DNA from: Accumulibacter sp. | GTDB lineage: Bacteria; Pseudomonadota; Gammaproteobacteria; Burkholderiales; Rhodocyclaceae | DNA length: 7,196 bases | Assembly (NCBI GenBank): GCA_003538495.1 | Contig: DPSD01000601.1 | Location: 1,970-9,165 of the forward strand | Direction of reading: 5' to 3' | Shown here: positions 1-6,936 of the stretch, piece by piece | How the letters are laid out: every line of letters begins with the position of its first letter | How positions within the stretch are numbered: the stretch's first letter is position 1 | Notes under the pieces: model-generated | What the model was told of the DNA's origin: nothing | What the model saw: the letters and a program-made list of their open reading frames with translations, nothing else | The model's database searches: none | Position numbers and translations under genes: made by a program

Positions 1-50
1 GGCTCGCACACATCGCAGTTGATGCATTCGTCGGTGATAGTCAAAGACAT
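1..50 (-). CDS. 4Fe-4S dicluster-type ferredoxin, YfhL-like (5' part only)
   Basis: Only the first 16 codons lie in the window; the rest continues beyond base 1. The visible peptide is MSLTITDECINCDVCE. It carries the opening of a bacterial ferredoxin cluster motif, CxxCxxC (Cys9, Cys12, Cys15), in the context typical of YfhL-family ferredoxins, which usually start M-x-L-x-I-x-x-x-C-I-N-C-x-x-C-E. These are small cytoplasmic electron carriers with two 4Fe-4S clusters; the exact redox partner is generally unclear. The ATG at 50-48 has an AAGGA ribosome binding site 9 nt upstream that overlaps the coaD stop codon. The gap to coaD is 13 nt, so it is very probably the last visible member of the same operon. 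The family call rests on a short fragment plus context; the second cluster motif cannot be seen. Confidence 0.8.
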   Translation of the reverse strand, partial: MSLTITDECINCDVCE

Positions 51-63
51 TCTTGCTGTTCCT

Positions 64-567
64 TCAGATCGATGAAATTTCTCTTACACGCTTGGCCAGT
101 CGCTCACAAATTGCCGGCTGCACGAACTGGCTTACATCTCCGCCAAGCACGGCGATTTCCCGAACCATCGTCGCCGAGATGAACATGTACTGCTCGCCCG
201 GAGTCAGGAATACCGTTTCGACCTCCGGAAAGAGGTTTCTGTTCATCCCCGCCATCTGGAATTCATAGTCAAAATCAGAAACCGCCCGCAGTCCCCTGAT
301 GATCACCTTGGCGCCTTTGGCGTGAAGGAAATCCATCAACAGACCATTGAAGCCGCAGACTTCCGCGTTCGCGTAGGGAGCCAGAACTTCCTGTGCCATC
401 TCGACCCTTTCGACCAGCGAGAAGTACGGCCTCTTCGGCTGACTCTCCGCGATGCCGACGATCACCCGGTCGAAGAGGCAACTCGCACGCCGAACGAGAT
501 CCTCATGGCCGCGTGTCATCGGGTCAAAGGTCCCTGCATAGATTGCCATTCGCCTATTCAGCGCCAT
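64..567 (-). CDS. coaD: Phosphopantetheine adenylyltransferase (CoaD)
   Basis: CoaD transfers AMP from ATP to 4'-phosphopantetheine, giving dephospho-CoA, the penultimate step of coenzyme A synthesis in the cytoplasm. The 167-residue protein has the nucleotidyltransferase motif [10 protein letters not shown] (residues 12-21, T/HxGH class), the [13 protein letters not shown] segment near residues 90-102, and the family's C-terminal ISATMVRE motif. Length is close to the usual 159-165 residues. Two starts are possible. The ATG at 567 has a GAGG 8 nt upstream and overlaps the rsmD end by 14 nt. The ATG at 549 ([10 protein letters not shown]) would sit 4 nt after the rsmD stop and gives 161 residues, nearer the family norm, but has only a poorly spaced AGG. 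I prefer 567 for its ribosome binding site; the choice changes six residues. It lies in an operon after rsmD, a very common pairing in bacteria. Confidence 0.96.
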   Translation of the reverse strand: MALNRRMAIYAGTFDPMTRGHEDLVRRASCLFDRVIVGIAESQPKRPYFSLVERVEMAQEVLAPYANAEVCGFNGLLMDFLHAKGAKVIIRGLRAVSDFDYEFQMAGMNRNLFPEVETVFLTPGEQYMFISATMVREIAVLGGDVSQFVQPAICERLAKRVREISSI

Positions 568-1129
568 CCGCTTCGCCTCGCCGCATCAAGTGATAAAAAA
601 CCTGGCCCGACTTCCCCTGACGTACCGTGCGCCACTTCCCGCAACCCTCCAGCAGCCGCTCCGCCTCGACGTAGATGATGCCGTCCTCGGCCAGAAGGCT
701 CGGGACGATCGGGGCCAGGCGGTCGATCCAGCCCTGATTGAATGGCGGATCAAGAAATAGCACGTCGAAGCACCCGCCGACGGAAGTTGCGAATCTTACC
801 GCATCCGCGCAGACAATCTCCAGGCGCCTGTCAAGGTCCAGAGTCCTGGCGTTGCTCGCCAGCGCCGCCACGACTTTCGCCGAGCTATCGACCAGCACCG
901 CCCTGGCCGCGCCGCGCGAGGCCGCCTCGAACCCCAGCGCGCCGCTGCCGGCAAACAGATCCAGGCAGGATGCGCCGCGCAAGTCGTTGCCCAGCCAGTT
1001 GAACAAGGTCTCGCGCACCCGATCCGGTGTCGGCCGCAAACCCGGCAAATCAGGAAAGCGCAAAATGCGGCGCCGCCATTCCCCGCCAATGATCCGCACC
1101 GCGTTCAGAGAACTATTCCGCGGCGACAA
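554..1129 (-). CDS. rsmD: 16S rRNA (guanine(966)-N(2))-methyltransferase (RsmD)
   Basis: RsmD uses S-adenosylmethionine to methylate N2 of G966 in 16S rRNA during assembly of the small subunit. In the 191-residue product I see the N-terminal VRIIGGEW (11-18), the [15 protein letters not shown] block (32-46) diagnostic of the family, SAM-binding motif [15 protein letters not shown] (56-69), an acidic residue after the second strand (Asp81), and the catalytic DPPF (127-130), the N2-methyltransferase form of the NPPY motif. The start is a TTG at 1129-1127. No ATG exists before the conserved VRIIGG block, and a GTG at 1096 would begin exactly at that block and lacks a ribosome binding site. The TTG start overlaps the end of the upstream M16 gene by 17 nt, which suggests translational coupling. 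The family call is secure; the exact start is less so. Confidence 0.95.
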   Translation of the reverse strand: MSPRNSSLNAVRIIGGEWRRRILRFPDLPGLRPTPDRVRETLFNWLGNDLRGASCLDLFAGSGALGFEAASRGAARAVLVDSSAKVVAALASNARTLDLDRRLEIVCADAVRFATSVGGCFDVLFLDPPFNQGWIDRLAPIVPSLLAEDGIIYVEAERLLEGCGKWRTVRQGKSGQVFYHLMRRGEADGAE

Positions 1130-2408
1130 CCACAGTCACCAGATGCTCCGGTCGCACATGCCGCGAGAACGCCGCCTTGACCTCGGCGGTGGTCACCCTG
1201 GCGATGTTTTCCGGATAGAGGTCGAGATAGTCAAGCGGCAATTGATAGAAACCGATCATTGCGACGCTGTCCAGAATCTTGCGATTGCTGTCGAGGCGTA
1301 GTGGAAAGCTGCCGACCAGATTCTCTTTCGCCGCCTGCAACTCGACCTCGCTGGGCCCCTGTTCAAGGAAGTTGGAGAGCACCGCGCGGGTCAGTTTGAG
1401 CGCCTCATTGGCCTGCGCCTTCTTGGTCTGCAGACCGATCTGGAAAGGCCCCAACTGCGCCAGCGGGTGAAAGTAGCTGTGCACACTGTACGCCAGCCCG
1501 CGTTGGTCCCGCACCTCCTTCATCAGACGAGAGACGAAGCCACCACCGCCGAGCGAGTAGTTTCCGACCGCCAGTGGAAAGAAATCGGGGTCGCCGCGCT
1601 TCAGCGCCGGCAGTCCCAACAGCAGGTGCGCCTGCAACGCCGGGTGCGCAATTCGATGCTCGCTGGTAGCCGGCAAGGTCGCAGCGGCGACACCACGCAT
1701 CGCCGGCGCCGAAGGCAATGCAGCCGTCAGTTCGTCGGCCAGAGCCTCGGCCTGCGCTCGCTCCAGGTCGCCGACGATGGCCACGGTAGCGCGTGGCGCG
1801 GTGTAATTCGCGGCGTGGAAAGCGGCGACATCAGCCCGCTCCAGGCTGCTCACCGACTCCGGCGTGGCATAGCTGCCGTACGGGTGCGACCCGTACATGG
1901 CCGACCAGAAGGCCCTGCTGGCCAGGGTATCGGGACGCGTCAGTGCCTCCTTGAGCGCGGCCACCGTGCGCGCCTTCTCGCGATCAAGAACGGCCGCTGG
2001 AAACTGCGGCGTGCTCAGGATGGCGCGCAAAATGTCGAGCGCGGGACCCCGCTTGTCGGCCATCGACAACGTGCGCAGCACCACCGAAGCGCGATCCATG
2101 TCGACCCCACCCGACAGCCTGGCGCCGACATCCGCCAGCCGGCTGGCAATTTGCGTTTCATCGATCCCGGCCACTCCAAGGTCGATGAGCGCTCGGGTCA
2201 AGGACGCGACGCCCGCCCGTCCCGCGGGCTCATAGGCCGTGCCGGCAGCAAAATCGACCTGAAGGTCGAGAATCGGCAAGGTGTGGTTCTCGACAAAGAA
2301 CACCCGTGCACCCGACGAGCTTTGCCAGTGCTGGATCTTCGGGCCGGCGTGCGCCAGCTCCATGGTCAGAGCGAGAAACGACAGGAGCAGCAGCTTGAAG
2401 GGAGTCAT
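1113..2408 (-). CDS. Secreted M16 family protein lacking the zinc site, probable partner subunit
   Basis: This is a 431-residue M16 (pitrilysin/insulinase, M16B size class) protein. Residues 1-21 form a signal peptide with a leucine-rich core and a likely cut after AHA, so it acts in the periplasm or is envelope associated. The zinc motif is gone: where the neighbouring subunit has HVLEH, this protein has SLTRA (69-73), after the matching GVA. The C-terminal domain keeps the M16 substrate-binding segment VSRLMKEVRDQRGLAYSVHS, with Arg303 and Tyr307 as the conserved R/Y pair. Such proteins pair with a catalytic M16 subunit, as in mitochondrial processing peptidase and some bacterial M16B heterodimers, and that role is inferred here. 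It starts at ATG 2408, 13 nt after the catalytic subunit gene, with an AGAGAG ribosome binding site upstream, and overlaps rsmD. The substrate is unknown. Confidence 0.92.
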   Translation of the reverse strand: MTPFKLLLLSFLALTMELAHAGPKIQHWQSSSGARVFFVENHTLPILDLQVDFAAGTAYEPAGRAGVASLTRALIDLGVAGIDETQIASRLADVGARLSGGVDMDRASVVLRTLSMADKRGPALDILRAILSTPQFPAAVLDREKARTVAALKEALTRPDTLASRAFWSAMYGSHPYGSYATPESVSSLERADVAAFHAANYTAPRATVAIVGDLERAQAEALADELTAALPSAPAMRGVAAATLPATSEHRIAHPALQAHLLLGLPALKRGDPDFFPLAVGNYSLGGGGFVSRLMKEVRDQRGLAYSVHSYFHPLAQLGPFQIGLQTKKAQANEALKLTRAVLSNFLEQGPSEVELQAAKENLVGSFPLRLDSNRKILDSVAMIGFYQLPLDYLDLYPENIARVTTAEVKAAFSRHVRPEHLVTVVVAAE

Positions 2409-2421
2409 CGACGCTCTCTGA

Positions 2422-3789
2422 TCAGTGGCGCGCGGTGGACGGCGAAGCCGGGCGCGAAGCCAGCGGCAAGGGTTGCGGGTCGAGTTGGGCGACCGTCAGC
2501 TGCTCGTCACGAAAATATTTTGCTGCTACCACCCGAATTTGCTCGGCAGTCACCTCTTGCAGCTTGTCGATCATCCGCCGGTTCAGTGCGTGGGGGATTC
2601 CGACCGCTTCCAGTTGGCCGATTTCCATCGCCTGGGCAAAGATCGAATCGCGCTTGTAGATCTGTCCGGCGATCAGTTGCGCCTTGGCGCGCGCCAACTC
2701 GTCGGCGGCCACGCCATGCTGCTGCACGTCGGCGATTTCGGCGCGCAGGCCGGCCTCGAGTTCCGCCGCCGTCCGGCCCTCGCTGGGCGATCCATGCAAA
2801 TAAAAGATGCCCGGACCGCGCGCGGTCGAGTCGTAACTGGCGGAAGCCACCACAGCCAGCCGCTGCTGGCGCACCAGGTGCCTTGAAAAGCGCGCTGCGT
2901 CGTGGCCGGCAAGAACGGCTGCCAGCATTTCCAGAGCATAGGGGTCGACGTCCTGATCGACATCGCGGATCACCGGCGCCTTGTAGGCCATCATCACTAC
3001 CGGCAGATCCGCCGGCGCCTTGACCGTCAGACGACGAATGCCGAGCTGCGGCGGCTCGTCCTGGGGTTTCCTGACCGGCAACGGGCGCGCCTCCAGAGGG
3101 CCGTAGTGTTCTTCAGCAAGCTCGAACACCACCTGGTGATCGAGGTCACCGACGACCACCACATAGGCGTTGTTGGGCGCGTACCAGCGCTCATACCAGC
3201 GGCGGGCATCGGCCGGCGCCAGGTGCTCGAGATCGTTCATCCAGCCGATGATCGGCACCCGGTAGGGGTGCGTCTGGAAAGCGACCGCGGTCAACTGCTC
3301 GAACAACAGCGACTGCGGCTGGTCGTCGGTGCGCAAGCGACGCTCTTCCATGACCACCTTGATCTCTTGTGCGAACTCCCTGGGGTCAAGCGTCAGATGG
3401 CGCATCCGATCGGCTTCCAGCTGCATCATCTCGGACAGTTTCTGCTTCGGCACCTGCTGGAAGTAGGCCGTGTAGTCCCGGCTGGTGAAAGCGTTGTCGC
3501 GGCCCCCCGCAGCAGCGACGCGGCGGTTGAACTCGCCGGGCCCGGCACTCGGCGTACCCTTGAACATCATGTGCTCGAGGACGTGCGCCACGCCGGTGCT
3601 GCCGTTCGTTTCGTCCATGCTGCCGGCACGGTACCAGACCATGTGCGCCGCCGTCGGGGCACGGTGATCTTCCTTGACGATGACCCGCAGGCCATTTGCC
3701 AGCTGCCGTTCGAAGGTCTCTGCCAACCCGTTCGCCGGCACGGCCAGAGCCAGCAACAGCGGAATCAGTCTCGCGTGACGCATCGGCAT
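2422..3789 (-). CDS. Secreted M16 zinc metallopeptidase, catalytic subunit
   Basis: This is a zinc-dependent endopeptidase of family M16 (M16B size class), 455 residues from the ATG at 3789. A signal peptide spans roughly residues 1-23 (MRHAR followed by a Leu/Ala core, likely cut after GLA), so it acts in the periplasm. The inverted zinc motif HVLEH is at 69-73 (His69, catalytic Glu72, His73); the third ligand is a glutamate in VVMEERR (148/149), about 75 residues later as expected. The C-terminal domain has RQQRLAVVAS where functional partners carry R-G-L-A-Y, so the substrate-binding tyrosine is Val313. It probably needs the next gene's product. The reading frame stays open to 3918, but that extension would bury the signal peptide. 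ATG 3789 has an AGAAG ribosome binding site 7 nt upstream; ATG 3783 is a weaker alternative. It is the first gene of the minus-strand operon. Substrate unknown. Confidence 0.94.
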   Translation of the reverse strand: MPMRHARLIPLLLALAVPANGLAETFERQLANGLRVIVKEDHRAPTAAHMVWYRAGSMDETNGSTGVAHVLEHMMFKGTPSAGPGEFNRRVAAAGGRDNAFTSRDYTAYFQQVPKQKLSEMMQLEADRMRHLTLDPREFAQEIKVVMEERRLRTDDQPQSLLFEQLTAVAFQTHPYRVPIIGWMNDLEHLAPADARRWYERWYAPNNAYVVVVGDLDHQVVFELAEEHYGPLEARPLPVRKPQDEPPQLGIRRLTVKAPADLPVVMMAYKAPVIRDVDQDVDPYALEMLAAVLAGHDAARFSRHLVRQQRLAVVASASYDSTARGPGIFYLHGSPSEGRTAAELEAGLRAEIADVQQHGVAADELARAKAQLIAGQIYKRDSIFAQAMEIGQLEAVGIPHALNRRMIDKLQEVTAEQIRVVAAKYFRDEQLTVAQLDPQPLPLASRPASPSTARH

Positions 3790-3884
3790 GAATCGCTTCT
3801 GATAGAATTTCGGGGTGTCGGTTGTTTGCGCCGGCATCTTAACACCGCCAAAGCTCGCGAGCGCCTTTGAGACACGAACGCCCC
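3790..3884. promoter_or_regulatory. Divergent intergenic region, M16 operon / ftsYEX
   Basis: These 95 nt separate two divergent operons and must hold, or lie near, the promoters of both. I could not identify a convincing sigma-70 promoter pair in either direction. On the plus strand TAGAAT (3803-3808) resembles a -10 box but has no good -35 at the right distance. On the minus strand TAAGAT (around 3836-3841) is a weaker -10 candidate, again without a -35. A 10-bp perfect palindrome lies at 3853-3862. The regulatory role is inferred from gene orientation only. Confidence 0.4.
3853..3862. repeat. 10-bp perfect palindrome GCTCGCGAGC upstream of ftsY
   Basis: GCTCGCGAGC reads identically on both strands. 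It is flanked by AAA on the left and, after a 3-nt insertion, TTT on the right. It ends 22 nt before the ftsY start codon, in the divergent region. It could be a regulator site or chance; a short GC-rich palindrome is not rare in this base composition. Confidence 0.4.
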
Positions 3885-4874
3885 ATGTTTGGTTTCCCCA
3901 AGAAGTCCCCGCTAACACAAGAGACCACCGCTGCCACCGTCAGTGACGTCAGCGAAGCCGCAGCGGCCGCTTCGTGGCGGCTGCGACTCAAGACCGGTCT
4001 GGCGCGCACGCGTGCTCAGTTTGGTGGCAAACTGAAATCGCTGTTCTCGCGCGGCAAGGTTGACGACCAACTGCTCGAAGACCTCGAAGCCCTGCTGCTG
4101 ACCAGCGATGTCGGCCTGGATGCCACGCAGCACCTGCTCTACCAACTGAAGATGCGTGCCAGACGCGACAAGCTCGGTACCCCCGAGTCCATTCAGCAAG
4201 CGTTGTCGGAAGTCATGTTCGACCTTCTCCGGCCACTCGAAGAAGCGCTCGACGTGACCACCCACCGCCCCTTCGTGATCATGATCGCCGGCGTCAACGG
4301 TGCCGGCAAGACCACTTCGATCGGCAAACTGGCCAAGCATTTCCAGGCGCAGGGCCGGTCGGTCCTGCTGGCCGCGGGCGACACCTTCCGCGCGGCGGCG
4401 CGCGAGCAACTGCAGACCTGGGGCGAACGCAACAATGTAACGGTCATTTCCCAACAGTCCGGCGACTCGGCGGCGGTGATTTTTGACGCCATCGCCGCCG
4501 CCAAGGCACGCGGCATAGACATCGTGCTGGCCGACACTGCCGGTCGCCTGCCGACGCAGTTGCATCTGATGGACGAAATCGCCAAGGTCCGGCGCGTTAT
4601 CCAGAAGGCCGACCCGTCCGGGCCACATGAAACGCTGCTGGTCCTCGACGCGACCTTCGGCCAGAATACCCTGCAGCAGGTGATGGCCTTCGACAAGGCG
4701 ATCAAGGTCAGCGGCCTGGTGTTGACCAAGCTCGATGGCACCGCCAAGGGCGGTGTCGTCGCCGCGATCGCCCGCCAGTGCCCCAAGCCGGTACGCTTCA
4801 TCGGCGTCGGCGAGGGAATCGACGACCTGCGACCTTTCCATGCCCGCGAATTTGTAGATGCGCTGTTCGAGTGA
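3885..4874 (+). CDS. ftsY: Signal recognition particle receptor GTPase FtsY
   Basis: FtsY is the membrane-associated receptor that docks the signal recognition particle (Ffh plus 4.5S RNA) and hands ribosomes making membrane proteins to the Sec translocon. The 329-residue protein has an N domain from about residue 40 and the SRP-type GTPase G domain: G1 GVNGAGKT (136-143), DTFRAA (166-171), DTAGRL (217-222) and TKLDGTAKGG (281-290). The acidic A domain that makes E. coli FtsY about 500 residues is nearly absent; only some 35 linker-like residues precede the N domain. The conserved opening MFGF supports ATG 3885; a TTG 18 nt upstream adds nothing conserved. The ribosome binding site is weak. 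The stop codon overlaps the ftsE start (GTGA), so the two genes are probably translationally coupled. Confidence 0.97.
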   Translation: MFGFPKKSPLTQETTAATVSDVSEAAAAASWRLRLKTGLARTRAQFGGKLKSLFSRGKVDDQLLEDLEALLLTSDVGLDATQHLLYQLKMRARRDKLGTPESIQQALSEVMFDLLRPLEEALDVTTHRPFVIMIAGVNGAGKTTSIGKLAKHFQAQGRSVLLAAGDTFRAAAREQLQTWGERNNVTVISQQSGDSAAVIFDAIAAAKARGIDIVLADTAGRLPTQLHLMDEIAKVRRVIQKADPSGPHETLLVLDATFGQNTLQQVMAFDKAIKVSGLVLTKLDGTAKGGVVAAIARQCPKPVRFIGVGEGIDDLRPFHAREFVDALFE

Positions 4875-5560
4875 TTACTGCCAACGCCGTCACCAAACGT
4901 TACCCTGACGGTCACGAAGCGCTCAAGAACGTGAGCTTCGAGATCACCGCCGGGGAAATGGTCTTCCTCACCGGCCACTCGGGCGCCGGCAAGTCGACAC
5001 TGTTCAAGCTGCTGGCGGCGATCGAGCGTCCGACCGCGGGCAGCATCGTGATCAACGGCCAGAACCTCGCGGCACTGCGCAGAAACGCCATTCCCTATCT
5101 TCGTCGCAAGCTGGGGCTGATCTTTCAGGATCAGAAGCTGCTGTTCGACCGCACCGTCCTCGATAACGTGTTGTTGCCGCTGTCGATCGTTGGCCACCCG
5201 GCCAGGGATGCGCCGCGCCGAGCACAAGCGGCACTGGCCAAGGTCGGCCTGCCGAATCGCGAAAAAGCGTTTCCGATCGCCCTCTCCGGCGGCGAACAGC
5301 AGCGCCTGGCAATTGCCCGTGCGGTAGTCAACCGGCCGGCGATCATTCTCGCCGATGAACCCACCGCCAACCTCGACGCGGAGTCGGCCACCGAGATCCT
5401 GGGAATCTTCCGGGCGTTTCAGCAGGTCGGGGTAACCGTTCTCATCGCCACCCACGACCCGCTGATCCTGGCCAGGCTGAAGCCAAGGATTCTTCGCCTC
5501 GACAAGGGCGAAATGAGCGAACCGCTGCCCGATCAATCCGCCGCTGGTAGCGTGCCATGA
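4871..5560 (+). CDS. ftsE: Cell division ATP-binding protein FtsE
   Basis: FtsE is the cytoplasmic ATPase of the FtsEX complex, which uses ABC-type ATP hydrolysis to control periplasmic peptidoglycan hydrolysis at the division septum rather than to move a substrate. The 229-residue product has Walker [10 protein letters not shown] (35-43), the ABC signature LSGGEQQR (138-145), Walker B AIILADE (157-163, catalytic Glu163) and H-loop His195. The opening [20 protein letters not shown] matches FtsE N-termini, which typically read M-I-x-x-x-x-V-x-K-x-Y-P-x-G-x-x-A-L. The start is therefore the GTG at 4871, overlapping the ftsY stop by 4 nt. An in-frame ATG at 4778 would add 31 arginine-rich residues that are out-of-frame ftsY sequence. 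It overlaps ftsX by ATGA. Confidence 0.97.
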   Translation: MITANAVTKRYPDGHEALKNVSFEITAGEMVFLTGHSGAGKSTLFKLLAAIERPTAGSIVINGQNLAALRRNAIPYLRRKLGLIFQDQKLLFDRTVLDNVLLPLSIVGHPARDAPRRAQAALAKVGLPNREKAFPIALSGGEQQRLAIARAVVNRPAIILADEPTANLDAESATEILGIFRAFQQVGVTVLIATHDPLILARLKPRILRLDKGEMSEPLPDQSAAGSVP

Positions 5561-6456
5561 TCGCCTGGATCGGCCACCATCTGACCGCCTTGCGCGAGGC
5601 GCTACGGCACCTCGCCGCGGCGCCGCTGAACACCCTGCTGTCGCTGCTGGTGATCGGCGTCGCGCTGACCCTGCCGACCGCCGGCTGGCTGGCCATCGAA
5701 AACCTGCGCACGCTGACCGGCAATACCCCGGGTGTGCAACAGATCAGCATTTTTCTGGAGCTCGACGCCGGTCAGCGCGAGCGCGGGGAAATTGAGTCGC
5801 GGTTGCGGCAAGCGGCCGCCGGAAGCTGGCATTTCGTGCCTCGCGCGGAGGCACTCAAGCGCCTGCAGGAGTCCGAGGGAATGGCCGAGATCATCGGCAG
5901 CCTGCCGAAAAACCCGCTGCCGGATGCGTTCGTCGTCACCCCTGCCGATTCGCAGCCCGAATCACTCGAACACCTGGCAGAAACCTTCTCGCAATGGCCA
6001 AAGGTGGCGCACGTACAACTCGATTCGGTCTGGGTGAAGCGCCTCGATGCCCTTCTTCGCCTGGCGAAGCTGGTCGTCATGCTGCTCGCGGTGCTCTTCG
6101 CCGGTGCGCTGGTGACCATCACCTTCAATACCATTCGCCTGCAGATCCTCGCCCACGCGGACGAGATCGAGGTTGCCAAACTGATCGGCGCGACCGATAG
6201 CTACATTCAACGCCCACTGCACTATTTCGGACTCCTGCAGGGCGCCCTCGGAGGACTGTGCGCTGCGCTGCTGGTGACCGCGGGCAGCCATCTCCTGACC
6301 CCACCGGTGGCCGAGCTGGCGCGGCTCTATGGCGCCGACTTCACTCTGCAGAGCCTGTCGGCCCGCGACTTTGGCGGGCTGGCCGCTATCGGCGGCGGCC
6401 TCGGCTGGCTGGGAGCCAAGATCTCGGCCCTGATTCACCTGCGCGGCAGCCGCTGA
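5557..6456 (+). CDS. ftsX: Cell division protein FtsX
   Basis: FtsX is the integral-membrane half of FtsEX. It passes FtsE's ATP-driven changes to periplasmic activators of cell-wall amidases (EnvC in E. coli) at the septum. The 299-residue protein has the usual layout: a short cytoplasmic N-terminus, TM1 at about 26-47, a periplasmic domain at about 50-165, TM2 at about 170-193, a cytoplasmic loop with the family-typical EIEVAKLIGATDSYIQRP (203-220), TM3 at about 225-248 and TM4 at about 272-295. The ATG sits in an ATGA overlap with the ftsE stop, so production of the two partners is probably coupled. It ends the ftsYEX operon; the next gene converges on it with a 57-nt gap. Confidence 0.96.
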   Translation: MIAWIGHHLTALREALRHLAAAPLNTLLSLLVIGVALTLPTAGWLAIENLRTLTGNTPGVQQISIFLELDAGQRERGEIESRLRQAAAGSWHFVPRAEALKRLQESEGMAEIIGSLPKNPLPDAFVVTPADSQPESLEHLAETFSQWPKVAHVQLDSVWVKRLDALLRLAKLVVMLLAVLFAGALVTITFNTIRLQILAHADEIEVAKLIGATDSYIQRPLHYFGLLQGALGGLCAALLVTAGSHLLTPPVAELARLYGADFTLQSLSARDFGGLAAIGGGLGWLGAKISALIHLRGSR

Positions 6457-6513
6457 AGCCGGCACCCGTCGCAGCACCCTGAGCGAGCCACAGGACACTC
6501 TGGCCGAATGCAC
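6457..6513. other. Convergent gap between ftsX and dgkA, no clear terminator
   Basis: Two operons end head-on here, so transcripts from both sides should terminate nearby. I see a GCACCC direct repeat and, at 6502-6519 overlapping the dgkA stop, an imperfect inverted repeat with a six-pair stem including one wobble. It is not followed by a T-run on either strand. I do not call an intrinsic terminator. Confidence 0.5.
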
Positions 6514-6888
6514 TCAGCCGAGCAATACGCAAGCCCAGATCAGCAGGGCATTGAGCAAGGCCAGCAACACCGCAGCGCTGCCAATGTCCTTGGCGCGCTT
6601 GGCAAGGTGATGCCGGTCCAGCGAGATTCGGTCCACGGTTGCCTCGATGGCTGAATTGAGCAGTTCGACGATCAGCACCAGCAGCACGCTGCCGATCATC
6701 AGCGCCCGCCCGATGCCATCCACGGCGAGGAAGAACGACCAGGGGATGAGCAGCGCGGCGATCAGCACTTCCTGGCGAAAGGCGTCCTCGGCGACAAGAG
6801 CCGCGCGCAAGCCCGCCAGAGAATAGTGCAGGGCGTTCCAGACCCGCCGCAACCCGGTCTGTCCCTTGAACGGGCTTTCGTCAACCAT
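6514..6888 (-). CDS. dgkA: Diacylglycerol kinase, small integral-membrane type (DgkA)
   Basis: DgkA phosphorylates diacylglycerol with ATP to phosphatidic acid at the inner membrane, recycling diacylglycerol left by transfer of phospholipid headgroups to envelope glycans. The 124-residue length matches E. coli (about 122). Three hydrophobic helices are visible at about 41-56, 61-78 and 104-123. The active-site residues align with E. coli at identical spacings: Glu34 in EDAFRQE, Glu75 and Glu82 in ELLNSAIEATVDR, and Lys100-Asp101 in RAKDIGSAA. The start is the ATG at 6888, with a strong AAGGAG ribosome binding site 6 nt upstream. The frame stays open to 6942, but that extension crosses the probable promoter. 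It appears monocistronic, convergent with ftsX and divergent from rpiA. Confidence 0.97.
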   Translation of the reverse strand: MVDESPFKGQTGLRRVWNALHYSLAGLRAALVAEDAFRQEVLIAALLIPWSFFLAVDGIGRALMIGSVLLVLIVELLNSAIEATVDRISLDRHHLAKRAKDIGSAAVLLALLNALLIWACVLLG

Positions 6889-6921
6889 CGGGGTCTCCTT
6901 GCCGGTATTCGATCGGCGGCA

Positions 6922-6927
6922 AGTATA
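6922..6927 (-). promoter_or_regulatory. Probable -10 box of the dgkA promoter
   Basis: On the minus strand this reads TATACT, five of six matches to the sigma-70 -10 consensus. It lies 33 nt upstream of the dgkA start, leaving a leader of about 25 nt. No good -35 hexamer sits 16-18 nt further upstream; that position falls inside the inverted repeat at 6937-6955, which suggests a weak or regulated promoter. Confidence 0.5.
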
Positions 6928-6936
6928 ACCACATAT

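Noticed and set aside
1467..3023. Long plus-strand open frame (518 codons) antisense to both M16 genes
   Set aside because: It spans the ends of two well-supported opposite-strand genes. Its product is arginine-rich and low in complexity, as expected from the mirror of GC-rich codons, and shows no recognisable domain.
3790..3918. N-terminal extension of the catalytic M16 peptidase to 3918
   Set aside because: The 43 extra residues would place the signal peptide inside the protein, are not hydrophobic, and would overlap the ftsY start. The ATG at 3789 has a proper ribosome binding site and begins a normal signal peptide.
4193..5536. Long minus-strand open frame (447 codons) antisense to ftsY and ftsE
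   Set aside because: It runs across the ftsY/ftsE junction opposite two fully conserved proteins, contains no motif, and has the composition of a codon-bias shadow. The minus-strand frame at 3912-4841 and the plus-strand frame at 2902-3870 were rejected for the same reason.
6502..6519. Possible terminator hairpin between ftsX and dgkA
   Set aside because: The stem has only six pairs including a G-T wobble, overlaps the dgkA stop codon, and no T-run follows on either strand.
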